NCBI RefSeq assembly: GCF_012971745.1
Contig: NZ_CP048834.1
Span: 3,906,001-3,970,000, forward strand
Length of the DNA: 64,000 bases
Reading direction: 5' to 3'
From: Starkeya sp. ORNL1
Lineage (GTDB): Bacteria > Pseudomonadota > Alphaproteobacteria > Rhizobiales > Xanthobacteraceae
Notes under the pieces: generated by a model
What the model was told of the DNA's origin: nothing
What the model saw: the letters and a program-made list of their open reading frames with translations, nothing else
Database searches by the model: none
Shown: positions 57,537 through 64,000 of the stretch, one piece after another
How the letters are laid out: the number at the start of each line of letters is the position of its first letter
How positions within the stretch are numbered: the first letter of the stretch is position 1
Translations under genes and position numbers: made by a program

Positions 57537-58235
57537 TCACGGACACCAGAAGATGGCCGGCGGGCGCGCGGCGCGCAGGAAAGCGCGGACCGGCATATCG
57601 ATCGCCGGGCCTTCGCCCAGCGCCTTGTCCAGCACGGCGCGCTTGTCGGTACCCTCTATATGCAGCGCAAGTGCGTCCGCCGAAGACAACACCGGGAACG
57701 AAAACGTGAGGCGCGGCTCGCCGGCGTCGGGTGCACGCATCGGGATCAGGCCGAGCGCGCCCTTTGGATCGAGCGCCTCGCCGAGCCGGTCGCCGCCCGG
57801 GAACAGCGAGGCGGTGTGACCGTCATCGCCCATGCCGAGAATGGCGCAGGCGAGCGGCCAGTTCAGCGCCTCCAGCGCCTCGTCGACGGCATAGAGGCCT
57901 TCCTCGGGTGTCGGCGCGTCATTGGCGAGCGGCACGAAGCGGGCACCGGCGGCAAGGCCCCGCAGCAGATGCTGGCGGACCAGGCGTGCGTTGGAGCGGT
58001 CCGAGGTCTCGCGCACCCAGCGCTCGTCCACCAGCGTGATGCCGATCTTCGACCAGGGCAGCGGGCGCTGCGACAGCGTCTCGAACAGGCGCACCGGCGT
58101 GCGCCCGCCGGAGACGGCAAGCGATGCGGCGCCATCCTTTTCGATGCGGGCAGTCAGCGCGGCGGCGACGAAGTCCGCCAGTGCGGCGGCGAGCGCGTCG
58201 CCGTCGGGGTATTCATGGAATGCGGGTAGGCTCAC
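57537..58235 (-). CDS. pgl: 6-phosphogluconolactonase
   Basis: Pgl hydrolyses 6-phosphogluconolactone. The 232-aa DevB/SOL-type protein has SLAVSGGRTPVRLFETL, KIGITLVDERWV and LGMGDDGHTASLFPG. I choose the GTG at 58235, preceded by GGAG at about 10 bases; a longer open frame extends back into the repeat at 58268-58379 and is not credible. It follows zwf after that repeat and precedes edd by 72 bases. Confidence 0.93.
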   Translation of the reverse strand: MSLPAFHEYPDGDALAAALADFVAAALTARIEKDGAASLAVSGGRTPVRLFETLSQRPLPWSKIGITLVDERWVRETSDRSNARLVRQHLLRGLAAGARFVPLANDAPTPEEGLYAVDEALEALNWPLACAILGMGDDGHTASLFPGGDRLGEALDPKGALGLIPMRAPDAGEPRLTFSFPVLSSADALALHIEGTDKRAVLDKALGEGPAIDMPVRAFLRAARPPAIFWCP

Positions 58236-58267
58236 GTACGGAATTCTCCGAGTAGCTTGCTCTGCTT

Positions 58268-58379
58268 CAGCATCCTTCGAGGCTCGCTTCGCTCGCACCT
58301 CAGGATGACGTCGTTCTCCATGACCAAATAGCCCACCTCATGCTGAGGTGCCGGCCCGTGGGCCGGCCTCGAAGCACGC
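58268..58379. repeat. Compound CATCC-type palindromic repeat between zwf and pgl
   Basis: Two half-elements are joined. The first (58268-58309) is the right half of the family, GCATCCTTCGAGGCTCG...CACCTCAGGATGAC. The second (58334-58379) has CACCTCATGCTGAGGTG and the hairpin GCCGGCCCGTGGGCCGGC. It is the only copy inside an operon-like unit, so it must be transcribed and could form mRNA structure. Confidence 0.65.
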
Positions 58380-58385
58380 AGGCGA

Positions 58386-59867
58386 TCAGGCGCCATCCTC
58401 AAGCCAGGTCCGCCCGTCGCGCTCGATCAGGGCGATTGAGGCGGACGGGCCCCAGGTGCCGGCGGTGTAGGGGCGCGGCGGCTCCTTCACATTGCGCCAC
58501 GCTTCCAGGATCGGGTCGACCCAGCGCCATGCCGCCTCGACCTCGTCGCGACGCATGAACAGCGTCTGGTTGCCGCGCACCACGTCGAGGATCAGGCGCT
58601 CATAGGCATCCGGGTTGCGCACCTTGAATGCCTTGGCGAAGCTCATGTCGAGCGGCACATGGGTGAGGCGGATGCCGCCCGGGCCGGGATCCTTGATCAT
58701 CAGCCACAGCTTCACGCCCTCGTCCGGTTGCAGGCGGATGACGAGGCGGTTGGGATCGATCGCGCCGACACTCTCGTCGAACACCGAGTGGGGCACCGGG
58801 CGGAAATTGACCACGATCTCCGAGACGCGGGAGGCGAGGCGCTTGCCGGTGCGCAGATAGAACGGCACGCCCGCCCAGCGCCAATTCTCCACCTTCGCCT
58901 TCACCGCCACGAAGGTCTCGGTCTCGCTGCGCGAGGAGCCGAGCTCGTCGAGATAACCCGGCACCGCGCCTCCGGCCGACGCGCCGGCGCGGTACTGGCC
59001 GCGCACGGTGACTTTGGCGACGTTGTGCTCGTTGATGGGCTTGAGCGCGCGCAGAACTTTAAGCTTCTCGTCGCGCACCGCATCGGCATCGAGCGAGGAG
59101 GGCGGCTCCATAGCAACGAGGCAGAGCAGCTGGAGGATATGGTTCTGCACCATGTCGCGCATGGCGCCGGCGGTGTCGTAATAGCCGGCGCGTTCCTCGA
59201 CGCCGAGCGCCTCGGCGACGGTGATCTGCACATGGTCGATATGGGCGTTGTTCCAGAGCGGCTCGAACAGCGCATTGGCGAAGCGCAGCGCCATCAGGTT
59301 CTGCACCGTCTCCTTACCGAGATAGTGGTCGATGCGGTAGACGCGCTCTTCCGGGAAGATGCGTCCGACCTGCTGGTTGAGCGCCAAAGCGGAGGCAAGG
59401 TCCTTGCCGATCGGCTTCTCGATGACGACGCGCGCGCCGTTCTCGGAGAGACCGTATTTGCCCAGCTTCTCGCAGATCGGCCCGAAAAGATGCGGAGCGG
59501 TGGCGAGATAATAGACGGAGATGCGCCCTTCGATCTGCTTGCTGACGCGGTCGGCCAGCTCCAGCCAGCCATTCTCGCCTTCGACATCGACCGGCACATA
59601 GGAAAGCCGGCCGAGGAAGCGGTCGAGCTCCGGCCCGGTCAGCTCGGCGGCCGGGACGTGGTCGACCAGCGCCTGGCGGGCGAAGGCGCGGAACTCCTCG
59701 TCGCTCAGCGGCCGGCGCGAGCAGCCGACAATGGCGGCATCATCCGGGATCTGCCCGGCGAGGTCGCGGTGGAACAAGGCCGGGATCAGCTTGCGTCGGG
59801 ACAGGTCCCCGGTTGCGCCGAACACGGTGAGGATGAAGGGGGCCACGGGGATCACGCGGCTGGTCAT
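58386..59867 (-). CDS. zwf: Glucose-6-phosphate 1-dehydrogenase
   Basis: Zwf oxidises glucose 6-phosphate with NADP+. The 493-aa protein has the nucleotide motif TVFGATGDLSRRKLIPAL, the catalytic RIDHYLGKETVQN, FEPLWNNAHIDHVQITVAE and the C-terminal RPYTAGTWGPS. ATG 59867 sets the usual length; the open frame further upstream is spurious. It is first in the zwf-pgl-edd unit, indicating that glucose is used through the Entner-Doudoroff pathway. Confidence 0.96.
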   Translation of the reverse strand: MTSRVIPVAPFILTVFGATGDLSRRKLIPALFHRDLAGQIPDDAAIVGCSRRPLSDEEFRAFARQALVDHVPAAELTGPELDRFLGRLSYVPVDVEGENGWLELADRVSKQIEGRISVYYLATAPHLFGPICEKLGKYGLSENGARVVIEKPIGKDLASALALNQQVGRIFPEERVYRIDHYLGKETVQNLMALRFANALFEPLWNNAHIDHVQITVAEALGVEERAGYYDTAGAMRDMVQNHILQLLCLVAMEPPSSLDADAVRDEKLKVLRALKPINEHNVAKVTVRGQYRAGASAGGAVPGYLDELGSSRSETETFVAVKAKVENWRWAGVPFYLRTGKRLASRVSEIVVNFRPVPHSVFDESVGAIDPNRLVIRLQPDEGVKLWLMIKDPGPGGIRLTHVPLDMSFAKAFKVRNPDAYERLILDVVRGNQTLFMRRDEVEAAWRWVDPILEAWRNVKEPPRPYTAGTWGPSASIALIERDGRTWLEDGA

Positions 59868-60605
59868 GCGAAACCTCTCTTCAATGGCGCCGCGACGGGC
59901 AAGAGCTGCCGGGCCTTCGCGGTGCCGTCTCGGGCTGGCTGTCAGAGTAGTAGCAAAAAGGATTCCGCACTGCGACAGCGGGCATGGGGCCGCCGGGCAA
60001 GGCGGCCATGCGCCCGGCGCGGGGTGACGGAAAGAAGCCTCAGAGGAGCTTGGCACCTGCCCTAGAGAAAAATATTTCGTGCTGCACCGCGGAAGAATTG
60101 CTCGGAAAGCCGCCCAGGCGGGCACTTCGGCCGACATTACCCCCCTCACCCGACCGGATCGCGCCACCGGCGGCGGCCGGGCCTTCCGGCGTATGATGCC
60201 GCCCAGCCGGAACCGGTTACGTCGGGGCTATCCGCCGCACCTGACCGGGAATGCCGGAGCGATTCTCAAAAACTGATGAATGCCAATGGTTTAGTTAATA
60301 AGGCATGCGGCATTACCGGATTTATTATAACGTATACCAGACTTGGCATGCCAAATACCAAATACAGTATTTTCCTATATTAAGTTACCTTGCGACGCAC
60401 AATTCCACTTTAGAATTAAGGCTTGGCAGCAACGGAAACTTGGTACAACTTATTCCACATAATAACCGATGCAGCCGACCACGCCGCCCTCGGTCATTTG
60501 AACGCCTCCCGTAGCTATTTTTGCGGCTGCCCGGCGGACCAAACATAAACATGCCGGCTCTTACGAAAGCTGGTGGAAAAAACCCCTTTGGGAAGGAAAC
60601 GCTAA
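59868..60605. other. 738-bp intergenic region upstream of zwf and tctC
   Basis: The left 400 bases have normal GC and a hairpin near 59990-60010 (GCCGCC-gggcaa-GGCGGC). From about 60270 to 60480 the sequence becomes AT-rich, unlike anything else in the window, with a 12-bp palindrome TTGGCATGCCAA (60343-60354) and AATACAGTATT (60361-60371). A 69-codon frame at 60305-60514 has no recognisable features and I do not call it. The region should hold promoters for both divergent units. Confidence 0.55.
60343..60371. promoter_or_regulatory. Palindrome pair, possible operator for the tct operon
   Basis: TTGGCATGCCAA (60343-60354) is a perfect 12-bp palindrome, and AATACAGTATT (60361-60371) is a perfect palindrome around a central A, six bases later. 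Paired or adjacent dyads about 240 bases upstream of tctC suggest regulator binding. No regulator gene is in view and I cannot assign a family. Confidence 0.4.
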
Positions 60606-61616
60606 ATGAAACATCTGCACGCCTTTGGCCTCGGCGCGGTGGCTGCGCTCGGCCTTTCGGCCATGACGCTTGCGCCCGCGGCTGCCTGGGAACCGACCAA
60701 GCCGGTCGAGTTCATCGTGCCCGCCGGTACCGGCGGCGGCGCCGACCAGATGGCCCGCACGCTCCAGGGCATCATCGCCAAACATTCCCTGATGCCGACC
60801 CAGCTCGTCGTCATCAACAAGTCGGGCGGCGCCGGCGGTGAAGGCTTCCTCGACGTCAAGAATTCGAAGGGCAACCCGCACAAGATCGTCATCACCCTCT
60901 CGAACCTGTTCACCACCCCGCTCGCCACCGGCATTCCCTTCAACTGGAAGGATCTGACCCCGGTCGCGATGCTGGCGCTGGACGAGTTCATCCTGTGGGT
61001 GAACGCCGAGAAGCCCTACAAGACCGCCCAGGAATACGTCGCCGCCATCAAGGCCGCGCCGGACGGGCAGTTCAAGATGGGCGGCACCGGCTCCAAGCAG
61101 GAAGACCAGATCATCACGGTCGCGCTCGAGAAGGCGATCGGCAAGAAGATGACCTACATCCCCTATAAGGGCGGTGGCGAGGTCGCGGTGCAGCTGGTCG
61201 GCGGTCACATCGACTCCTCGGTGAACAACCCGATCGAGGCGGTCTCCCAGTGGCGCGGCGACAAGGTCCGTCCGCTCTGCGTGTTCGACAACAAGACCCT
61301 GCCCTACACCGACAAGATCCTCGGCGACTTGTCATGGTCCTCGGTTCCGACCTGCAAGTCGGCCGGCGTCGACGTCGAATACCTGATGCTGCGCGGCATC
61401 TTCATGCCCCCGGGCGTCAGCGCCGACCAGGTCGCTTACTTCGTCGAGCTGTTCAAGAAGGTCCGCGCCACCCCGGAATGGGCCCAGCTCATGAAGGACG
61501 GCGCCTTCAACCAGACTTTCATGTCCGGTCCGGAATTCACCACCTGGGTGGAAGCCGCCGAGAAGACCCACAAGGGCCTGATGCAGGAAGCCGGCTTCAT
61601 CGCCGCCGGGAACTGA
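60606..61616 (+). CDS. tctC: Tripartite tricarboxylate transporter substrate-binding protein (TctC family)
   Basis: The 336-aa protein has a signal peptide with cleavage after APAAA (residue 27) and the Bug/TctC periplasmic fold: KPVEFIVPAGTGGGADQMAR, VVINKSGGAGGEGFLDV, MGGTGSKQEDQI and IPYKGGGEVAVQLVGGHID. Such proteins capture carboxylates for the TctAB membrane part; the ligand cannot be read from sequence. AAGGAA precedes ATG 60606. First gene of tctCBA. Confidence 0.93.
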   Translation: MKHLHAFGLGAVAALGLSAMTLAPAAAWEPTKPVEFIVPAGTGGGADQMARTLQGIIAKHSLMPTQLVVINKSGGAGGEGFLDVKNSKGNPHKIVITLSNLFTTPLATGIPFNWKDLTPVAMLALDEFILWVNAEKPYKTAQEYVAAIKAAPDGQFKMGGTGSKQEDQIITVALEKAIGKKMTYIPYKGGGEVAVQLVGGHIDSSVNNPIEAVSQWRGDKVRPLCVFDNKTLPYTDKILGDLSWSSVPTCKSAGVDVEYLMLRGIFMPPGVSADQVAYFVELFKKVRATPEWAQLMKDGAFNQTFMSGPEFTTWVEAAEKTHKGLMQEAGFIAAGN

Positions 61617-61652
61617 CGCGCGCCTGACGGCCCGCACACTCAAGACCAAGCG

Positions 61653-61680
61653 ACCCGCGCCGGCTCTGCCCGGCGCGGGT
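61653..61680 (+). promoter_or_regulatory. Strong stem-loop between tctC and tctB
   Basis: ACCCGCGCCGG (61653-61663) and CCGGCGCGGGT (61670-61680) form a perfect 11-bp stem with a six-base loop, 36 bases after the tctC stop. No T-run follows, so complete termination is not expected. Such hairpins often protect the upstream mRNA or attenuate read-through so that the binding protein is made in excess over the membrane subunits. Confidence 0.6.
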
Positions 61681-61821
61681 TCCGGGCTCCAGGTCCAGCC
61701 CGCAGCGGCGCCAACAGTAAAGAGCGCCGGGACCGAGCAGATATGAGCTTGCGCGAGCGTGCCTCCCGCGGGGTTCTCCCCGGCGGCCGGACCCTTGCGC
61801 CAATTTTTCGGAGAGATCGTG

Positions 61822-62322
61822 ATGCAAGAAGCTCCCCACGGTGCGCAGGCAGGGGTCAAGCAGCGTTCCGCCGAGATCGGGGTCGCCCTGCTGACCCTGC
61901 TGTTCGGCCTTATCGTCATCTATGGAAGTCTCAAGGTCGGCATCGGCTGGGGCTCTGACGGCCCGGAGGCCGGCTTCTTCCCCTTCTATGTCGGTCTCTT
62001 CATCGTCGGCGGCAGCGTGATCAACCTGGTCAGCGGGCTGCGCGAGAATCCCGACGCCATCGCCTCGGAGTATAGCCAGCTCCGCCAGGTGCTGAAGGTG
62101 CTCGTCCCGACCACGATCTACTGCTTCCTGGTCGAGCCGCTCGGCATCTACATCCCGTCGTTCCTGTTGATCGCGGTCTTCATGAAGTGGCTCGGCAAGT
62201 ATAGCTGGCCCCTCACTGCCGCCATCGCCTTCGGCGTACCCGCCGCCTTCTATTTCGTCTTCGAGAAGTGGTTCCTCATCCCGCTTCCGAAGGGTCCGGT
62301 CGAAGCCCTGCTCGGGCTGTGA
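61822..62322 (+). CDS. tctB: Tripartite tricarboxylate transporter small membrane subunit (TctB family)
   Basis: The 166-aa protein has four hydrophobic helices (IGVALLTLLFGLIVIYGSL, FPFYVGLFIVGGSVINLV, IYIPSFLLIAVFMKWL, PLTAAIAFGVPAAFYFVF) and the TctB-type GPEAGFFPFYVGL motif. ATG 61822 is preceded by GGAGAG. It lies between tctC and tctA in the standard order and pairs with TctA in the membrane. Confidence 0.9.
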   Translation: MQEAPHGAQAGVKQRSAEIGVALLTLLFGLIVIYGSLKVGIGWGSDGPEAGFFPFYVGLFIVGGSVINLVSGLRENPDAIASEYSQLRQVLKVLVPTTIYCFLVEPLGIYIPSFLLIAVFMKWLGKYSWPLTAAIAFGVPAAFYFVFEKWFLIPLPKGPVEALLGL

Positions 62323-62382
62323 CGCCAACATAATCCAGCATGCGGGTGCGGGCCTTGCCGCCGCACCCAAGGGGAAGCGCTC

Positions 62383-63891
62383 ATGCTCGACAATTTCGTC
62401 AATCTTTGGCACGGCTTCTACATAGCCGGCGATCCGTTCAACATCCTGCTGATGGTGGTGGGCATCCTGCTCGGCGTCATCATCGGCGTGCTGCCGGGCC
62501 TGGGGGGCGCCAATGGCGTCGCCATCCTGCTGCCGCTGACCTTCTCGATGTCGCCGACCTCGGCGATCATCCTGTTGTCGTGCATCTATTGGGGCGCGCT
62601 GTTCGGCGGTGCCATCACGTCGGTGCTCTTCAACATCCCTGGTGAGCCCTGGTCGGTGGCCACGACGTTCGACGGCCACCCGATGGCGCGCAACGGCCAG
62701 GCAGGCGAGGCGCTTACGGCGGCCTTCACCTCCTCCTTCGTCGGCGCCTTCGTCGCCATCGTCATGATCACGCTGGTCGCTCCGCTGGTTGCCGCGTTCG
62801 CGCTGCAGTTCGGCCCGGCCGAGAAGTTCGCGGTGTATTTCCTCGCCTTCTGCTCCTTCATCGGCATGAGCAAGGAACCGCCGGCCAAGACCGTGGTGTC
62901 GATGATGATCGGCTTCGCGCTCGCCGCCGTCGGCCTCGACATGGTGACCGGCCAGCTCCGCCTCACCTTCGGCTCCGAGGAATTGCTGAACGGCTTCGAC
63001 TTCCTCATCGCGGTCATCGGCCTGTTCGGCATCGGCGAAATCCTGCTGACCATGGAAGAAGGGCTCGAATTCCGCGGCAAGGCGGCGAAGATCGACGCCA
63101 AGGTGGTGCTGCGCACCTGGGCGACGCTGCCGAAGTACTGGGCGACGTCGATCCGCTCCTGCATCATCGGCTGCTGGATGGGCATCACGCCCGCCGGCGC
63201 GACGCCGGCCTCCTTCATGGCCTATGGCATCGCCAAGCGCGTGTCGAAGAACGGCAAGAACTTCGGCAATGGCGAGATCGAGGGCGTGGTTGCCCCCGAG
63301 ACCGCCGCGCATGCCGCCGGCACCTCGGCGCTGCTGCCCATGCTCGCCCTCGGCGTCCCGGGTTCGCCCACCGCCGCGGTGCTGCTCGGCGGCCTGCTGA
63401 TCTGGGGCCTGCAGCCGGGTCCGATGCTCTTCGTCGAGCAGAAGGAGTTCGTGTGGGGCCTGATCGCCTCCATGTATCTCGGCAACGTCGTCGGCCTTAT
63501 CGTGGTGCTCACCACCGTGCCGATGTTCGCCGCCATCCTGCGCATCCCCTTCTCGATCATCGCCCCGGTGATCCTGGTGATCTGCGCGATCGGCGCCTAC
63601 ACGGTGAACAACAACGTCTTCGACGTGATCATGATGCTGGTGTTCGGCGTGGTCGGGTATGCCATGAAGAAGACCAACTATCCGCTGGCGCCGCTGGTGC
63701 TGGCCATCGTGCTCGGCGACAGCGCCGAGGAAGCCTTCCGTCAATCGCTGCTGGCGTCCCAGGGCTCGATCAGCATCTTCTGGTCGAACCCGCTGGTCTC
63801 CACCATCATGGCCCTGGGTCTGATCTCCCTGTTCTGGCCGATGCTGCAGAGCGCCTTCAGCAAGTTTCGCGGCGTCGCCCAGCCCGCGTGA
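62383..63891 (+). CDS. tctA: Tripartite tricarboxylate transporter large membrane subunit (TctA family)
   Basis: The 502-aa protein has 11-12 membrane helices and the TctA hallmarks GVLPGLGGANGVAILLPLTF near residue 30, YWGALFGGAITSVLFNIPGEPWSVATTFDGHPMA, and the second repeat GVVAPETAAHAAGTSALLPMLALGVPGSPTAAVLLGGLLIWG. It uses the membrane gradient to move the carboxylate delivered by TctC. Complete, last gene of the operon. Confidence 0.95.
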   Translation: MLDNFVNLWHGFYIAGDPFNILLMVVGILLGVIIGVLPGLGGANGVAILLPLTFSMSPTSAIILLSCIYWGALFGGAITSVLFNIPGEPWSVATTFDGHPMARNGQAGEALTAAFTSSFVGAFVAIVMITLVAPLVAAFALQFGPAEKFAVYFLAFCSFIGMSKEPPAKTVVSMMIGFALAAVGLDMVTGQLRLTFGSEELLNGFDFLIAVIGLFGIGEILLTMEEGLEFRGKAAKIDAKVVLRTWATLPKYWATSIRSCIIGCWMGITPAGATPASFMAYGIAKRVSKNGKNFGNGEIEGVVAPETAAHAAGTSALLPMLALGVPGSPTAAVLLGGLLIWGLQPGPMLFVEQKEFVWGLIASMYLGNVVGLIVVLTTVPMFAAILRIPFSIIAPVILVICAIGAYTVNNNVFDVIMMLVFGVVGYAMKKTNYPLAPLVLAIVLGDSAEEAFRQSLLASQGSISIFWSNPLVSTIMALGLISLFWPMLQSAFSKFRGVAQPA

Positions 63892-63915
63892 GGGCCGCGA
63901 CAGCTGAGATGACAT

Positions 63916-63949
63916 CGGAGGTCCGCCGCCTCATGGCGGCGGACCTCCG
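63916..63949 (+). terminator. Long perfect hairpin after tctA
   Basis: A 15-bp perfect stem (CGGAGGTCCGCCGCC paired with its complement at 63935-63949) encloses a TCAT loop, 24 bases after the tctA stop. There is no T-run, so it may be a Rho-dependent or stabilising structure rather than a classical terminator. A second, weaker inverted repeat GGACCT...AGGTCC follows at about 63960-63981. Confidence 0.5.
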
Positions 63950-64000
63950 GATCGAAAAGGACCTTCGCACCACGAGGTCCACCGCGGCCCGGTGAGGAGC

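Noticed and set aside
60305..60514. A 69-codon frame in the AT-rich block
   Set aside because: There is no ribosome site, domain or hydrophobic pattern, and its composition follows the AT-rich DNA.
61597..63915. A 772-codon open frame on the minus strand across tctB/tctA
   Set aside because: It is antisense to well-recognised TctA/TctB proteins and its translation is a low-complexity Arg/His/Asp/Gln-rich sequence, typical of high-GC antisense frames.

Overview
The window is high-GC chromosomal DNA from an alphaproteobacterium of the order Hyphomicrobiales (Rhizobiales), probably close to the Xanthobacteraceae. This is judged from protein content, gene order and codon bias only; no database search was possible. 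It carries about 64 intact genes, mostly housekeeping. I see no rRNA, tRNA, CRISPR array, prophage or complete insertion sequence.

Layout. Bases 1-4.1 kb: 5' end of a probable formate dehydrogenase gamma gene, comM, olsB, and a small heat-shock gene whose leader looks like a sigma32 promoter plus a ROSE RNA thermometer. 4.1-13.3 kb: gshB, yraN, rsmI, a LpoA-like lipoprotein, hemW, rdgB, rph, a divergent HxlR regulator/SMR exporter pair, hrcA and grpE. 13.5-20 kb: a secreted unknown, alkB, coaA and the histidine genes hisB-(DUF2628)-hisH-hisA-hisF-hisE. 20-25 kb: an MFS exporter, hslV-(membrane protein)-hslU and a ParDE toxin-antitoxin pair. 24.8-28.9 kb: Tim44-like gene, mltA, Smr and HTH genes, then divergent secB.

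29-49.9 kb is the classical alphaproteobacterial replication-origin neighbourhood: dnaQ-coaE-aroE-maf-PPDK regulator on the minus strand, a roughly 300-bp gap that is the best oriC candidate, then hemE-hemJ-rho on the plus strand, mnmE-mnmG-rsmG-parA-parB, and holA-lptE-leuS. Three near-perfect parS sites lie between mnmE and rsmG. 50-64 kb: a diguanylate cyclase, small metabolic genes, an OmpR-type response regulator with a cyclic-nucleotide-binding partner, arfB, the Entner-Doudoroff set zwf-pgl-edd, and a TctCBA tripartite tricarboxylate transporter.

The least expected content is intergenic. Three elements of 161-173 bp have GAGCC...GGCTC inverted ends and each is flanked by a 3-bp direct duplication; I read them as a miniature transposable element family. 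One sits inside a second repeat, and an uninterrupted relative of that site is 4.6 kb away. A separate family of GTCATCC...GGATGAC palindromic repeats fills many gene ends. Other points of interest are the ROSE-like leader, a membrane protein translationally coupled between HslV and HslU, a tandem pair of unknown membrane paralogues after rho, and an AT-rich, palindrome-bearing region upstream of tctC.
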